DNA from: Halovivax limisalsi
GTDB taxonomy: Archaea > Halobacteriota > Halobacteria > Halobacteriales > Natrialbaceae
DNA length: 64,000 nucleotides
Assembly: GCF_023093535.1 (NCBI RefSeq)
Contig: NZ_CP095757.1
Coordinates: 2,790,001 to 2,854,000, forward strand
Reading direction: 5' to 3'
Positions within the stretch are counted from its first letter, which is position 1; every line of letters begins with the position of its first letter. The position numbers and the translations under genes are program-made. Shown here piece by piece: positions 44,364 through 54,058 of this stretch. The notes beneath the pieces are model-generated. The model saw nothing but the letters and a program-made list of their open reading frames with translations. It searched no databases and was not told the origin of the DNA.

Positions 44364-44756
44364 CTAGTATACGTACGCGATCACCTGACCCCCGATACCG
44401 CGCTCGCGCGCCTCGTAGTGGCTCATGATGCCCTCGCTCGTCGTGACGACGAGCGCGCCGAAGTCCCGAGCGGGGAGAAAGCGCTTCTCCCACTTCTCGA
44501 ACTCGTCGGCGCCGGCGCTGTAGCGTGGCTTGACGGGGCCGCACTCGTTGATCGCTCCGTTCAATTCGACCTCGAACTGACCGCCCTTGCCGTCGTCGAC
44601 GTGCGCGAAGCCGTCGATGTACCCGTGGTCGTAGAAGACCTCGAGCACCTGGCCGATCACGTTCGAGGCGGGCCTGACGTCGTGACTCAGGTGACCGACG
44701 CTCTCGGCGTTGTCGATGCCCGAGAGCGCGTTACTGAGCGGATCGTTTCCTGTCAT
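44364..44756 (-). CDS. rps8: Ribosomal protein uS8
   Basis: 130 residues. '[19 protein letters not shown]' and the C-terminal '[19 protein letters not shown]' are the S8 hallmarks; it binds the central domain of 16S rRNA. The ATG at 44756 overlaps the uS14 stop by 4 bases (ATGA). The longer upstream frame is uS14 read in another phase. Confidence 0.96.
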   Translation of the reverse strand: MTGNDPLSNALSGIDNAESVGHLSHDVRPASNVIGQVLEVFYDHGYIDGFAHVDDGKGGQFEVELNGAINECGPVKPRYSAGADEFEKWEKRFLPARDFGALVVTTSEGIMSHYEARERGIGGQVIAYVY

Positions 44757-44929
44757 CGGTACTTCTTGAATCCCATACTGCGAGCGATATCCCGGAAGCA
44801 CTGTCGGCAGAGGTTGATGTCGTACTTGCCGACGAGGCCCTGCTTACGTCCGCACCGCTGGCAGGCCTCCCGCTGGCCGGTGCGCTTTGTGGCGTGCTCG
44901 CCCGTCTGTTCGGTTTCACTCTCACTCAT
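44753..44929 (-). CDS. rps14: Ribosomal protein uS14 (zinc type)
   Basis: 58 residues, a small gene that is easily missed. It ends '...[21 protein letters not shown]' (in part: '[18 protein letters not shown]'), the universal S14 C terminus. Cys23, Cys26, Cys41 and Cys44 form a C-x2-C / C-x2-C zinc site. The first 20 residues are a haloarchaeal acidic/Thr-rich extension. It lies between uL5 and uS8 as in all archaeal spc operons and overlaps both neighbours. Confidence 0.96.
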   Translation of the reverse strand: MSESETEQTGEHATKRTGQREACQRCGRKQGLVGKYDINLCRQCFRDIARSMGFKKYR

Positions 44930-45455
44930 CGTCTACCTCCACGTCGAAGGTCGCCTCGAGGAACGAAATCGCGTCCTCGGGGGTCAGTCGGTGGTTCGAC
45001 GGAATCGATCGGCTGGCCTGGTCGCGCTTGGCGACGCGGTAGCCCGGACGGACCAGGTTGACGGTCACGTCGAGGCCGTAGATTCCGATGTTCGGATCGT
45101 ACTCCTGACCGGGGAAGTCCGTGTGCTCGGCGACGCCGAAGCTGAAGTTCCCCGTCTCGTCGAACTGACTCGCCGACAGGTCGGCGATCGCCAGCGCTGT
45201 CTCGAGGAAGTCGGTGGCGGCCTCGCCGCGCAGCGTGACCTTCGTCCCGATCGGTTCGCCCTGGCGGATCCCGAAGTCGGGCTCCGTCCCGGACGCGAGC
45301 GTGCGAACGCTCTCCTGACCGGTGACGTCCTCGATGATATCCTCGGCGTCCGCGAGCTCGCGACCGCCCTGCCCGACGCCCATGTGCACGACGACCTTCT
45401 CGACGCGCGGTTCGCGCATCGCGTGAAAGTCGGCCGCGGATTCGGCGTCGCTCAT
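44922..45455 (-). CDS. rpl5: Ribosomal protein uL5
   Basis: 177 residues. '[20 protein letters not shown]' and '[20 protein letters not shown]' with '[19 protein letters not shown]' are L5 signatures. It anchors 5S rRNA in the central protuberance. Overlaps uS14 by 8 bases and eS4 by 4. Confidence 0.96.
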   Translation of the reverse strand: MSDAESAADFHAMREPRVEKVVVHMGVGQGGRELADAEDIIEDVTGQESVRTLASGTEPDFGIRQGEPIGTKVTLRGEAATDFLETALAIADLSASQFDETGNFSFGVAEHTDFPGQEYDPNIGIYGLDVTVNLVRPGYRVAKRDQASRSIPSNHRLTPEDAISFLEATFDVEVDDE

Positions 45456-46333
45456 TCGTCCTCACCTCCGTCCGCCTCGTCGGCCGAGGCGTCCTCGGTA
45501 TCGTCGTCGGAGACGTCCTCGGTCTCGGCAGTCTCGCCGGATTCGGCGTCGGCCGCTTCGGTTCCGGTATCGTCATCCTCGGAGCCGGTATCGACGGTCG
45601 CCTCGTCCGACGCGCTCGCTGCATCGTCGTCGACGAAGTTCTCGTCGATGACGACGACGTACTCCTCGACGGTCTCGAACGGGTCGTCCGCCGCGGCTTC
45701 CGCGGCCGGTTCGACGTGGACGATGTTGGAGCCGCTGCCGGCCGTGACCTCGATCTCGGCGATCCGGCCGACCTTGCCCGCGTGATTCCCGCGGACGGCC
45801 GTCACGAGCGCACCCTCCTCGTAGGGGAAGTGCGCGACGATCTCCTTGTCCTCGTTGTCGACGACGATCGAGTCGGTCGCGCCGTAGGTCGCCTCGTCGT
45901 CGACGGTGACGTTGGTACCGTCGTGCAACGAGAGCTGAGTCACTCCGCCGGTGACCTGGCGCTTGCCCTCGACCTTTCCGAGGCGGCTCTCGGCCGCCTC
46001 GGCGTCGATCGCGGTCAGCGCGAGCCGACCGCCCTCGTCGGGGAAGACGCGGTAGTACTCGTCACGATCGGGGAACGCGACGATGTCGAACATCCCGATC
46101 GGGCGTTCCTCGTCGTTGATCGCGTCGCCGTTGACGATCACCGCGTCGTTCGAGAGCGCGTAGCGCGCCTCCTTGCGGTTGTCGACGTACGCGAGGACGT
46201 CCCGCAGCAGGATGAGCAGCGGAACGCCGTCTTCGCCGTGCGGTCCGGCCCCGGCCTTCACCGTGAAGGTGTCGGTCTTTCGCTCGACCGGCCAGGAGTT
46301 CGGTACCGAGAGTCGTTTCTGGTGCTTGCTCAT
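45452..46333 (-). CDS. rps4e: Ribosomal protein eS4 with long acidic tail
   Basis: 293 residues; the family core is about 235. '[20 protein letters not shown]', an S4 RNA-binding segment ('[20 protein letters not shown]') and a KOW motif ('[17 protein letters not shown]') make up the core. The last 58 or so residues are almost only Asp, Glu, Ser, Ala and Thr, a disordered halophilic tail seen as the repetitive GA-rich DNA at about 45,455-45,630. Confidence 0.95.
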   Translation of the reverse strand: MSKHQKRLSVPNSWPVERKTDTFTVKAGAGPHGEDGVPLLILLRDVLAYVDNRKEARYALSNDAVIVNGDAINDEERPIGMFDIVAFPDRDEYYRVFPDEGGRLALTAIDAEAAESRLGKVEGKRQVTGGVTQLSLHDGTNVTVDDEATYGATDSIVVDNEDKEIVAHFPYEEGALVTAVRGNHAGKVGRIAEIEVTAGSGSNIVHVEPAAEAAADDPFETVEEYVVVIDENFVDDDAASASDEATVDTGSEDDDTGTEAADAESGETAETEDVSDDDTEDASADEADGGEDE

Positions 46334-46686
46334 TCGGTATCACCTTCGAGGCGCGCCTCGCGGCGATCGTCGCTCAGGTCGAGCTCCGTGATGCGGACGT
46401 TCGACGCGTCGAGCGGTCGCGGCACCTCTTCGCCGTCGGCCGTCTCGATCGTCACGTCCTCGACGTGGATGACGCCGTCGCGAAGCGAGACGGAGAGCAC
46501 CTCGCCCTCCGTTCCGGCGTGGTCGCCGCGCATCACTTCGACCGTGTCACCGGCGTTGACGCGCGTGCGGCGCGCGTCGTACTCCTCGCGGAGCTCGTCG
46601 GTGAGCGTCGCGTGCAGTTGCGTGCCGCGCTGGTGCAGCGGGGCGCGCTCGGTCTGATTTCGCTGTGTGCGTGGTTGCTTGCTCAT
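46330..46686 (-). CDS. rpl24: Ribosomal protein uL24
   Basis: 118 residues. '[21 protein letters not shown]' start (in part: '[18 protein letters not shown]') and the KOW motif '[20 protein letters not shown]' are diagnostic. It starts folding of 23S rRNA during assembly. The start overlaps nothing; 4 bases separate it from uL14, and its end overlaps eS4. Confidence 0.96.
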   Translation of the reverse strand: MSKQPRTQRNQTERAPLHQRGTQLHATLTDELREEYDARRTRVNAGDTVEVMRGDHAGTEGEVLSVSLRDGVIHVEDVTIETADGEEVPRPLDASNVRITELDLSDDRREARLEGDTE

Positions 46687-46690
46687 GGTT

Positions 46691-47089
46691 CTATACGATC
46701 ATCGTGGCGGTGCTCGCGATGGCGCCGAAGCGTTCGGCGACCTCGCGGGCGATCGGTCCCTTGATCTCCGTGCCGCGGGGTTCCTCGTTCTCGTCGATGA
46801 TGACCGCCGCGTTGTCCTCGAACTTCATGCGCGTCCCGTCCGGGCGCCGAACGGTCTGGCGCTGGCGGACGATGACGGCCTCGAGCACCTGACGGCGCAT
46901 CTCGGGCGTCCCCTTCGTGACGGAGACGGTCACCTTGTCGCCGAGGCCGGCTCGCGGCTGGCGGTTCTTCGTGCCGTGGTAGCCCGCCACGCTGATAACC
47001 TTCAGCTGGCGCGCGCCCGTGTTGTCGGCACAGGTGACCAGCGACCCCTTCTTGAGTCCCTGCGTGACGTCGGCCTTGATCGCCTCCAT
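46691..47089 (-). CDS. rpl14: Ribosomal protein uL14
   Basis: 132 residues. '[20 protein letters not shown]', '[19 protein letters not shown]' and '[16 protein letters not shown]' are typical. I use the ATG at 47089, which overlaps the uS17 stop by 3 bases within ATGA; a GTG one codon earlier would add only one residue. Confidence 0.97.
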   Translation of the reverse strand: MEAIKADVTQGLKKGSLVTCADNTGARQLKVISVAGYHGTKNRQPRAGLGDKVTVSVTKGTPEMRRQVLEAVIVRQRQTVRRPDGTRMKFEDNAAVIIDENEEPRGTEIKGPIAREVAERFGAIASTATMIV

Positions 47090-47532
47090 CACTGCTCACC
47101 TGCCTCGACTTCGGACGCCTCGGTGACGTCGCCGGTCGAGAGCTCTCGATCCGGTTCGGACTCGCGAGTGAGGTCCGCGACGTCGGTTTCGGACGCCTCC
47201 TGGGTTACTTCGACGACCACGTGCGATTTCGTCTTCGACAGTGGTCGGGTCTCTGCGATCTTGACCGCGTCGCCGACCGAGAGCGGCTCGAGCACGCCCG
47301 GCACGTGTGCCGGGATGCGCGAGCGACGCTTCATGTACCGATCGTACTTCGGTACGGCCACGTCGTACTCTCGCTCGACGACGACGGTCCGATCCATGTC
47401 CGTCGACACGACCTGCCCTTCGAGGACCTGGCCTCGAACGGGAAGGTCGCCGTAGAACGGACACGTCTCGTAGTCGTATTCCTCCGGGTTCTCCGGCTCC
47501 GGAGGGGTGTCTACATCTAGTCCTATTGCCAT
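47089..47532 (-). CDS. rps17: Ribosomal protein uS17 with extended C terminus
   Basis: 147 residues; archaeal uS17 is usually near 110. '[20 protein letters not shown]' and '[20 protein letters not shown]' with '[10 protein letters not shown]' form the OB-fold core. The final 35 residues are a Glu/Ser/Thr-rich tail that looks disordered. It overlaps both rnp1 and uL14. Confidence 0.95.
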   Translation of the reverse strand: MAIGLDVDTPPEPENPEEYDYETCPFYGDLPVRGQVLEGQVVSTDMDRTVVVEREYDVAVPKYDRYMKRRSRIPAHVPGVLEPLSVGDAVKIAETRPLSKTKSHVVVEVTQEASETDVADLTRESEPDRELSTGDVTEASEVEAGEQ

Positions 47533-48029
47533 GGTGAATCTCCTGCCGTTTCGGTACGGCGGGCCGGTCGTTCCTGCAGGCGCGATCCATCGACCGTAAC
47601 GTAGGCCACGCCCTCGCCGGCGGCGCGGGGGCGGTCCCCATCGGGGCCGTCGCCGCGACAGCTGGCGGCATCGCCGCCAGCTCGGTCCGAATCGGACGAT
47701 CCGTCGTCCGATTCGGGTTGAGTGTCGGCCAGTTTGGACGCGGTCCCCGGGGCCTTCCGGTCCCCGGCGGCGTCATCTGTGATCGCGAATTCGAACGTCG
47801 TTCCCGCCTTCGGTACCGTGACCACCCGAGTCTCGCCGTCGCGACTGTCGGCAGGCTCGTCGCCTCCCGGTTCCGCTTCGAGCGGAACGCACTCGATCCG
47901 GAGGGTGTTAGTCGTCTCGAGGACGACTCGCCCCTCGATACCCACGCGGCCGGGGTCGTCGCTCTCGACGACCCTGACCGGCAGGCCGGTGAGTTCGTGT
48001 CGCGGCAGCGTCTCGGGTGTCAGTGGCAT
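47523..48029 (-). CDS. rnp1: RNase P protein component 1 (Rpp29/Pop4)
   Basis: 168 residues. '[20 protein letters not shown]' and '[17 protein letters not shown]' start the Sm-like barrel; '[14 protein letters not shown]' and the C-terminal '[19 protein letters not shown]' complete it. Between them lies a long Gly/Asp/Ser-rich insert (about residues 90-140) that interrupts the barrel. Rpp29 helps the RNase P RNA bind pre-tRNA leaders. Its place between uL29 and uS17 is standard in archaea. The start is ATG at 48029. Confidence 0.93.
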   Translation of the reverse strand: MPLTPETLPRHELTGLPVRVVESDDPGRVGIEGRVVLETTNTLRIECVPLEAEPGGDEPADSRDGETRVVTVPKAGTTFEFAITDDAAGDRKAPGTASKLADTQPESDDGSSDSDRAGGDAASCRGDGPDGDRPRAAGEGVAYVTVDGSRLQERPARRTETAGDSPWQ

Positions 48030-48031
48030 GG

Positions 48032-48241
48032 TTACTCCTCTAAATCGCCTTCCTCGCGCTGAACCGTCTTGATCCGCGCGATCGTCTTGCCGAGCTCGTT
48101 GATGCGACCCGGATTCTCCGGGGCCCCACCGGCCGCGAGGACGGACTTCTGGTTCAGCAGTTCCGTCTCGAGTTCCTCGAGTTCGGCCTCGCGCTCGGGC
48201 GGGGTCATGTCGCGGATCTCCTCGACGTGGAGGATCGCCAT
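48032..48241 (-). CDS. rpl29: Ribosomal protein uL29
   Basis: 69 residues. '[20 protein letters not shown]' and '[15 protein letters not shown]' are the two-helix L29 hairpin near the exit tunnel. The start touches the uS3 stop (1-base overlap). Confidence 0.96.
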   Translation of the reverse strand: MAILHVEEIRDMTPPEREAELEELETELLNQKSVLAAGGAPENPGRINELGKTIARIKTVQREEGDLEE

Positions 48242-49227
48242 CAGGCGTCACCTCCCTCGTCTTCGTCGGCATCCGCAGCCGCCTCGGATTCGTCGTCCGC
48301 TCCTTCCTCGCCCTCCATCTCCGCGACGAGTTCCTCGGCTTCGGCCTCGACCTCCTCGTCGAGGTCCTCGGTGACCTCGTCGGCAGCGGCGTCGGCTTCG
48401 GCCTCGTCGGCGTCGGTCTCGTCTTCGACCGTCTCCTCGACGACCGCTTCCTCGATGGCCTCCTCGACGACCTCTTCGTCGAGTTCCTCGGCCTCTTCGT
48501 CGGTCGGCTCGGCGGCCTCGTCCGCGGCGGCATCGGCCCCGTCGGCCTCGCCCTCCTCGGGCGTGCCTTCGAGCAGTTCCTCGACGCCTTCGTTCGCCTC
48601 GACGGCGTCCGGGACGACTTCTTCGGGATCGAGGTCGTCGTGAACCTGGAAGTCGTCGGGCAGTTCGGCACCCGGCGGAATGATCTTCACGTCGACGCCG
48701 ATCGTGCCGAGCTTCATGACGGCGACGCCCTGGCCGTGGTCGACGACCTCGTCGGCGGGCTCGCCGTTGTGCTTGATGTAGCCGCGGTTGAATTTCTCGA
48801 CGCGCGAGCGCGCACCCGTGACCTTTCCGGAGAGGACGATCTCGGCGCCGAGCGCGCCGGCGTCCATGATGCGGTCGATCGTCGTGTGGCCCGCCTTCCG
48901 GAAGTACCAGCCGCGCTCTAAGGCGTTGGCCAGTCGATCCGCGACGATGCGGGCGTTGAGGTCGGGTTCGTCGACCTCCTGGACGTCGATCTGCGGATCC
49001 TCGAGGTTGAATCGCTCCTCGAGGGCCGTCGTCACCTTCCGGATGTTTTCGCCGCCCTTGCCGATGACCATCCCCGGCTTCTCGGCCTTGAGGACGATCT
49101 GCGTGCCCATCGGCGTCTGGGCGACGTCCATCCCGCCGTAGCCGGCGCGGCCGAGTTCCTCTGCGAAGAACTCGTCGATCTGCGAGCGACGAAGCCCGTT
49201 CTGGATGAACTCGTGTTCGTCCGCCAT
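48241..49227 (-). CDS. rps3: Ribosomal protein uS3 with long acidic tail
   Basis: 328 residues; the structured part is about 205. '[20 protein letters not shown]' and '[15 protein letters not shown]' give the KH domain; '[15 protein letters not shown]' ends the core. From about residue 205 the sequence is nearly all Glu, Asp and Ala (GA-rich DNA at 48,244-48,600). It lines the mRNA entry tunnel. The acidic tail is unusually long and resembles that of eS4. Confidence 0.95.
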   Translation of the reverse strand: MADEHEFIQNGLRRSQIDEFFAEELGRAGYGGMDVAQTPMGTQIVLKAEKPGMVIGKGGENIRKVTTALEERFNLEDPQIDVQEVDEPDLNARIVADRLANALERGWYFRKAGHTTIDRIMDAGALGAEIVLSGKVTGARSRVEKFNRGYIKHNGEPADEVVDHGQGVAVMKLGTIGVDVKIIPPGAELPDDFQVHDDLDPEEVVPDAVEANEGVEELLEGTPEEGEADGADAAADEAAEPTDEEAEELDEEVVEEAIEEAVVEETVEDETDADEAEADAAADEVTEDLDEEVEAEAEELVAEMEGEEGADDESEAAADADEDEGGDA

Positions 49228-49700
49228 CAGGCATCACCCTCCGTCTCGGGCTCGGCGACGACGATCTCGACGTCGACCTGGGGCGTGTTCCAGGCCGTCG
49301 CGCGACCCATCGCCCGGGGCTTGCGCCCCATCGACTCGCCGACCTTGTGGGCGGCGACGTGGTCGATCAGCATCGACTCGCCGTCGAAGCCCTGCTGGGT
49401 GGCGTTCGCGACGACGTTCTCGAGCAGGTCGAGAAACGCCCCGCCCGCCTTCTCGGGGTACTTGCCCGCGTCCCAGCCGTCGACGTCCGAGCGGTGCCCG
49501 GCGCCGGTGTTGTGGGACTTGAACGGGACCGAGCGGTCGCCCGCGACGACGGCTTCCAGGTACTCCCGGGCGTCGCCGACGGACATGCCCTTGATCTCGC
49601 GGGCGATCTCCTTGCTGTGCTTGTGGCTCATGTGGCGCTCCCGGAGCATGGCTTTCGCCGTCGTGTCCGGATCCGCGTCGACTGAGTAGCTAATTCCCAT
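49227..49700 (-). CDS. rpl22: Ribosomal protein uL22
   Basis: 157 residues. 'MGISYSVDADPDTTAKAMLR' and 'SHKHSKEIAREIKGMSVGDA' are archaeal L22 features; its loop lines the exit tunnel. One-base overlap with the uS3 start. Confidence 0.96.
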   Translation of the reverse strand: MGISYSVDADPDTTAKAMLRERHMSHKHSKEIAREIKGMSVGDAREYLEAVVAGDRSVPFKSHNTGAGHRSDVDGWDAGKYPEKAGGAFLDLLENVVANATQQGFDGESMLIDHVAAHKVGESMGRKPRAMGRATAWNTPQVDVEIVVAEPETEGDA

Positions 49701-49707
49701 GCGTGGA

Positions 49708-50130
49708 TCACTTCAGTGGTACGAACTTCGAGGAGCGGGTCGCGCCGATACCGGCCTGTCCGTGTTCGACGGACGTGCGGGTGAGCTGGAACTCGCCCAG
49801 GTAGTGACCGAGCATCTCGGGCTCGACCTGCACGCGGCCGAACTCCTGGCCGTCGTAGACGGCGAAGGTCAGGCCGACGAACTCCGGTAGCACCGGCATG
49901 TTGCGCAGGTGCGTCCGGATCGGGTCGTTCGCCGTCTCCTCGTCGGTTCGGTTGCGAGCTTTCTCGAGCAGCTTCTCCTGCTCGTGGGACAGCCCGCGCT
50001 CGATGCTTCGCCGCTTGCGTGCGGGCAACAGTTCCGCGACCTCGTCGAGATCCATCTCCTGCAACTCGTCGAGCGTGTAGCCGCGGTAGGTGAATTCACC
50101 TTCGCGGCCGGTTCTGTACTCCTGACTCAT
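49708..50130 (-). CDS. rps19: Ribosomal protein uS19
   Basis: 140 residues. '[20 protein letters not shown]', '[20 protein letters not shown]' and '[20 protein letters not shown]' with '[13 protein letters not shown]' are S19 signatures of the archaeal/eukaryotic type. Overlaps uL2 by 4 bases. Confidence 0.96.
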   Translation of the reverse strand: MSQEYRTGREGEFTYRGYTLDELQEMDLDEVAELLPARKRRSIERGLSHEQEKLLEKARNRTDEETANDPIRTHLRNMPVLPEFVGLTFAVYDGQEFGRVQVEPEMLGHYLGEFQLTRTSVEHGQAGIGATRSSKFVPLK

Positions 50131-50849
50131 TTGTTACCACCCCGGCCGGTCCGGCGCGAGGCGATGTCGCCGACCTTCCGCCCCGGCGGGGCGTCCCGCG
50201 AGACGGACTTCGGACGACCGGGATGCTGGCGACCGCCGCCACCGAACGGGTGGTCGACGGCGTTCATGGCGACGCCACGAACGCGGGGCCACTTCGTCCC
50301 CCGTGCGCGCATCTTGTGGTACTTGTTTCCGGCCTTGACGAACGGCTTCTCCGTGCGGCCGCCGCCGGCCACGACGCCGATCGTCGCGCGGCAGCTGGGG
50401 TCGAGGCGCTTCGTCTCGCCGCTCGGCAGCTGGACGACCGCCGCGTTGCGGTCGTGCGTGATCAGGTCCGCGTTGACGCCCGACGCGCGCGCGAACTTCC
50501 CGCCGTCGCCGGGCTTGGCCTCGACGTTACAGATCGGAACGCCCTCCGGAATCTCCGAGAGGGGGAGCGTGTTCCCCGGCTTGATCTCGGCGGAGATGCC
50601 GATCTGGAGCTCCTCGCCGACCGTGATGCCTTCCGGTGCGAGGACGAGGCGACGGTCGCCGTCCTCGAACTCGATGGCCGCGACCGGCGCCGAGCGGGCG
50701 GGGTCGTGCTCGATGTCGACGACCGTTCCGCTGACGACGTCCGTATCCTCGAGCGTCCGGTGCTCGAGGTTGGCCTTGTATCGGTGCGACGGCGCGCGGA
50801 ACGTCGGACCGCCGCGCCCGCGTCGCTGCCCCTGAATGCGTCGTCCCAT
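50127..50849 (-). CDS. rpl2: Ribosomal protein uL2
   Basis: 240 residues. '[20 protein letters not shown]' at the start and '[20 protein letters not shown]' near the end hold the universally conserved His close to the peptidyl-transferase centre. Standard position between uL23 and uS19. Confidence 0.97.
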   Translation of the reverse strand: MGRRIQGQRRGRGGPTFRAPSHRYKANLEHRTLEDTDVVSGTVVDIEHDPARSAPVAAIEFEDGDRRLVLAPEGITVGEELQIGISAEIKPGNTLPLSEIPEGVPICNVEAKPGDGGKFARASGVNADLITHDRNAAVVQLPSGETKRLDPSCRATIGVVAGGGRTEKPFVKAGNKYHKMRARGTKWPRVRGVAMNAVDHPFGGGGRQHPGRPKSVSRDAPPGRKVGDIASRRTGRGGNK

Positions 50850-50851
50850 CG

Positions 50852-51106
50852 TCAGAACACCCCGATTCGCGAGGCGACTTCTTGCGCGTCGTCGGCCTCG
50901 TCGAGCGTGACGATTGCTTTCTTCTTGCCTTTCATCGTTACCTGCGTGTTGAGTCCCGTGACGGAGACGTCGAAGCGCGACTCGACTTCGTCGCGAATCT
51001 CCGGCTTCGTCGCGTCGGGATCGACGACGAACTGGAGCTTGTTCTCGAAGTCCATGTCGTTCATCGCCTTCTCGGTCACGAGCGGGTAGTCGATGAGTCC
51101 GCTCAT
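50852..51106 (-). CDS. rpl23: Ribosomal protein uL23
   Basis: 84 residues. 'LIDYPLVTEKAMNDMDFENK' and 'LNTQVTMKGKKKAIVTLDEA' identify it. It lies at the tunnel exit where SRP docks. The ATG at 51106 overlaps the uL4 stop; longer upstream frames are uL4 read in another phase. Confidence 0.96.
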   Translation of the reverse strand: MSGLIDYPLVTEKAMNDMDFENKLQFVVDPDATKPEIRDEVESRFDVSVTGLNTQVTMKGKKKAIVTLDEADDAQEVASRIGVF

Positions 51107-51855
51107 CGCTCGCTCACCTCCTCGACGGCCGATTCCGTCCAGACGGTGAGTCGCCCCGGATGACCGCCCGGCGCGAGGTCCTCCACGTTGACCTCCGCCG
51201 CCGTGGCGACGTCGGCGCCCGCGATGTTGCGCGCGGCCCGCGACGGGCCGACGTCGCTCGAGGTCACGAAGAGGATCGACTTGGGCTGCTTGTACTTGCG
51301 CCCGCGGGTCGTCCCGCGACCGGCGCGCACGGAGCGGCCGTCCTCGGCGCGCTCGACGTCGGCGTCGAGCCCGGTCGCTTCCAGGAAGGAGACGACGTCC
51401 TTCGTCTTCTCGAGCGACTCGAATTCGTCGTCGACGACGACCGGGACGTCGATCCCGTCGTCGAACGCGTGACCGCGTTCGGCGACGAGCTCGGCGTCGG
51501 CCGTCGCCGCGATCGCGCTCCGCGTCGCGAGCTTTCGTTCGTTCGTGTTGATCGATTCTGTCGGGTCGGCCTCGGCTTTCGGCGGGTGGGCCTTGCGTCC
51601 GCCGACAGCCTGGGGGACGCGCCGCGCGCGGCCGCCCTGCTGGGGGACGTGGGCCATCCCCCGGCCGCTGCCGGGGCTCTCCGCCGAGGTTCGCATGCCC
51701 GCGAACTCGTCGGCGCCGTGGGCCTGGGTTCGGTTCGCCTGGGCGACGGTCACGGCGCGGCCGATCAGGTCCGGGCGATACGCCGTCTCGAAGATCGCCG
51801 GGAGTTCGACCGTGCCCGCGTCGTCGCCGTCCAGGTCGTGTACTGTTGCCTCCAT
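51103..51855 (-). CDS. rpl4: Ribosomal protein uL4
   Basis: 250 residues. 'GTVELPAIFETAYRPDLIGR' start and the tunnel loop 'GSGRGMAHVPQQGGRARRVP' are typical of archaeal L4. Overlaps uL23; three bases separate it from uL3. Confidence 0.97.
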   Translation of the reverse strand: MEATVHDLDGDDAGTVELPAIFETAYRPDLIGRAVTVAQANRTQAHGADEFAGMRTSAESPGSGRGMAHVPQQGGRARRVPQAVGGRKAHPPKAEADPTESINTNERKLATRSAIAATADAELVAERGHAFDDGIDVPVVVDDEFESLEKTKDVVSFLEATGLDADVERAEDGRSVRAGRGTTRGRKYKQPKSILFVTSSDVGPSRAARNIAGADVATAAEVNVEDLAPGGHPGRLTVWTESAVEEVSER

Positions 51856-51858
51856 AGA

Positions 51859-52881
51859 TTATCCCTGATTCGATGCGGTGGAGACGAACCGGACCTCGGG
51901 ATCGAGGCGCGGCTGGTCTCCGGGTCGGATCGCCGGGCGGAAGCGAACGAGTCGCTGCGATGGCCCGGGGAGCGAGCCCTTGATCAACGCGTGCGGGCCG
52001 TCGACTTCGCCGTAGTTGACGAAGCCGCCGTCGACCGTCGCGTCGGCGCCGTCGCCGATGGCGAGCAGGCGCTTGTTGAGTTCGGTGCGCTGGTGGTACC
52101 CGGTCTGGCCCTGCTGGGGAACCGTCGAGCGAACGCGGCTCGGGTTCCACGGGCCCAGGTTGCCGATGCGTCGGCGCCAGCCCTGGCGGGCGTGTTTGCC
52201 CTTGCGCTTCTGGACGCCCCAGCGCTTGACGGGGCCCTGGGTGCCCTTCCCTTTCGTGACGCCGCTGGAGTCGACGTACTCGCCGGCGCGGAACACGTCG
52301 TTCATCGCGTGTTCGCCGCCGTCCTCGGCGAGCAGCTCGAGTCCGTACTCGACGCGCTCGTCGACCGAACCGCCGCCGACGCGCGTCTCCATGACGTCGG
52401 GTTTGGTCTTCGGCACGGACGGGATCTCCGCCGGCGTGGTGTACGTGATCGCGCGGACGTCGTCCACCCGGCCCTCCTCGTGGGCGGCCGTGAACTCGTC
52501 CGCGGCGGCGTCACTGTCGTACTCGTCGCCGGGCAGGTCGAGCGTGCGCTCGAGTTCCGCGTCGAGCTCGTCCGCCCAGACCTCGGCGACCGGCTGTTGT
52601 CCGTATGGCGTTTCCTCGTACGCTCGCAGCGCCGCGACGCGCATCGGCGGCGTCTCCACGATGGTGACCGGGACGGTCGTCTCCATCCCTTCGGTCGGCG
52701 AGTTGGCGGCGTCGTCGACCGTCACCACGTGGGTCATGCCGGCCTTGTAGCCCGCGAAGCCCTGGAGCGTCGGCTGTCCGTCGTCATCCGGCCACGAGCG
52801 GAATCGAGGGACCTCGCTGGTCGCCCGCTTGCGTGGGCCGAATCCGAGTGAGCCTTTGCGTGGTGTGTTTGCTTGTGGCAT
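51859..52881 (-). CDS. rpl3: Ribosomal protein uL3
   Basis: 340 residues. 'RKGSLGFGPRKRATSEVPRF', 'FAGYKAGMTHVVTVDD' and 'KGKGTQGPVKRWGVQKRKGK' with 'GNLGPWNPSRVRSTVPQQGQ' are diagnostic of archaeal L3. It is the first ribosomal gene of the cluster, after a SPOUT-like gene four bases upstream. Confidence 0.97.
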   Translation of the reverse strand: MPQANTPRKGSLGFGPRKRATSEVPRFRSWPDDDGQPTLQGFAGYKAGMTHVVTVDDAANSPTEGMETTVPVTIVETPPMRVAALRAYEETPYGQQPVAEVWADELDAELERTLDLPGDEYDSDAAADEFTAAHEEGRVDDVRAITYTTPAEIPSVPKTKPDVMETRVGGGSVDERVEYGLELLAEDGGEHAMNDVFRAGEYVDSSGVTKGKGTQGPVKRWGVQKRKGKHARQGWRRRIGNLGPWNPSRVRSTVPQQGQTGYHQRTELNKRLLAIGDGADATVDGGFVNYGEVDGPHALIKGSLPGPSQRLVRFRPAIRPGDQPRLDPEVRFVSTASNQG

Positions 52882-52885
52882 CGTA

Positions 52886-53761
52886 TCACGCTCTCAGTGA
52901 GAGGCAGGCGAGGGTGGCGAACAGAGCCTCCTCCGTTCGCACGACCTCGCTGCCCTGGTCCGGAACCGTGTTCAGCCAGAGGTCGAACCCCGGATCGGCG
53001 CTGGGTTCGACTCCGTCCGTCGCCTCGCCGTCCGCGGTGGACGCCGAGCCGACTCGTGACTCCTCGATTCCGAGGATGTCCGGCAGCCCTCTGTCGGGCG
53101 AGCCGAACGCGACGGTCATGCCGTCGCGCTCGACGCGTCCGGCCAGCGTCTCGAGTCGTCCGACGGTGAGCGGATCACCGTAGCGGGACGACGCGATGCG
53201 AACGCCGGCGTCCTCACGGCCGAGTGCCCCGGAGAGGTCCGTCCGCTCGATCGATAGCCCCGGAAGGGGCTCGTCTTCGAGCTTCGCCCGGACCGGTCGT
53301 CGCGAAGAGATCCTGACGGTCACGCGCTCCCCCTCCTCGACCGCCATTTTCGGCGGTGCGGTGAGGGAGATCGGGTGTTGCAGTCCGCAATTGACCCGGA
53401 CGCGGCCTTCAGGTCCGACCTCGGTCACGATCCCTCGTCTTAACGACCCCGAACCGTTGGATTCGGAGCCGGTCTGCGACGACGCGCGGAGCGGCGGCAG
53501 GATGCCCGCGTACTCCAGTTCGTCCCGCTTGCCCCACGCCTCGGTTTTGAGGTAGGGGGGCGTCGCGGCGTACCGCAGCACGGTTTCGACGAACCCGCCG
53601 TCGAATCGACCGGTCTCGCCCTCCCGATCGGGGAAGACGACCAGCCGATCCGCCCGGAAGATCGTCGCCGCGCGGGCGACGTATCCGAGTTTGCGAGTTG
53701 CCTCGCGTTTGTCCTCGGCTTCGCGAGCGATCGACGACGGCACGAGTACGCTGACGGTCAT
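52886..53761 (-). CDS. SPOUT-fold RNA methyltransferase-like protein (C9orf114/SPOUT1 type)
   Basis: 291 residues. 'VSVLVPSSIAREAEDKREAT', 'KLGYVARAATIFRADRLVVF' and 'LRYAATPPYLKTEAWGKRDELEYAG' (in part: 'RYAATPPYLKTEAWGKRDEL') mark the archaeal DUF171/SPOUT1 family; an OB-like insert ('GRVRVNCGLQHPISLTAPP') sits in the middle. By family it should bind or methylate rRNA, with S-adenosylmethionine in the C-terminal knot. It heads the ribosomal operon, as in other haloarchaea. The acidic stretch near the C terminus is lineage-specific. Confidence 0.85.
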   Translation of the reverse strand: MTVSVLVPSSIAREAEDKREATRKLGYVARAATIFRADRLVVFPDREGETGRFDGGFVETVLRYAATPPYLKTEAWGKRDELEYAGILPPLRASSQTGSESNGSGSLRRGIVTEVGPEGRVRVNCGLQHPISLTAPPKMAVEEGERVTVRISSRRPVRAKLEDEPLPGLSIERTDLSGALGREDAGVRIASSRYGDPLTVGRLETLAGRVERDGMTVAFGSPDRGLPDILGIEESRVGSASTADGEATDGVEPSADPGFDLWLNTVPDQGSEVVRTEEALFATLACLSLRA

Positions 53762-53818
53762 ACCGTAGCGCTTCGGCGCCTCGTCACTAGACTGTAGCGA
53801 TTGCTTGCGGACAAGGTC

Positions 53819-53824
53819 TTAAAA
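53819..53824 (-). promoter_or_regulatory. TATA box of the ribosomal superoperon
   Basis: TTTTAA on the minus strand is centred 60 bases before the first start (53761), predicting transcription from about 53,794 and a leader of about 33 bases. It is the best TATA candidate upstream of the whole SPOUT-uL3...SecY cluster. Confidence 0.45.
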
Positions 53825-54010
53825 GGGTGGCGAAACGGTTCGGGACTGAGACGGCCTGTCACCCGCGAATACGTGGTAGTCGGGGACACAGTACGTCGCG
53901 ATATACTGTTCGGCCGGAGTGACGGCTCGAAAACGGGCAGAATCGGCCCGTCAACCGGTATCCTCCTCCGATGGCCGAAACCGTGTCACGGCGTGGCGAA
54001 ACGGCCGCCT

Positions 54011-54050
54011 TTCGCAACCCTTATACCCCCATCGCGGCCTACATGGGAGT
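54011..54050 (+). promoter_or_regulatory. tRNA-Gly promoter, shared with tRNA-Thr
   Basis: TTCGCAACCCTTATA followed by a G/C stretch and GGCCTACATGGGAGT aligns without gaps to 62551-62590 upstream of tRNA-Thr (TTCGCAATCCTTATG... CCCTACGTGTGAGT). TTATA at 54021-54025 is centred 36 bases before the mature tRNA, predicting a leader of about 9 bases. Confidence 0.55.
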
Positions 54051-54058
54051 GCAACAGG

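Noticed and set aside
44145-45785. 546-codon open frame antisense to uL6, uS8, uL5 and eS4
   Set aside because: Crosses four certain ribosomal genes on the other strand; sequence shows no family features.
48244-48640. GA-rich repetitive DNA that looks like a microsatellite
   Set aside because: It is in frame and encodes the acidic Glu/Ala/Asp tail of uS3, so it is coding, not an independent repeat.
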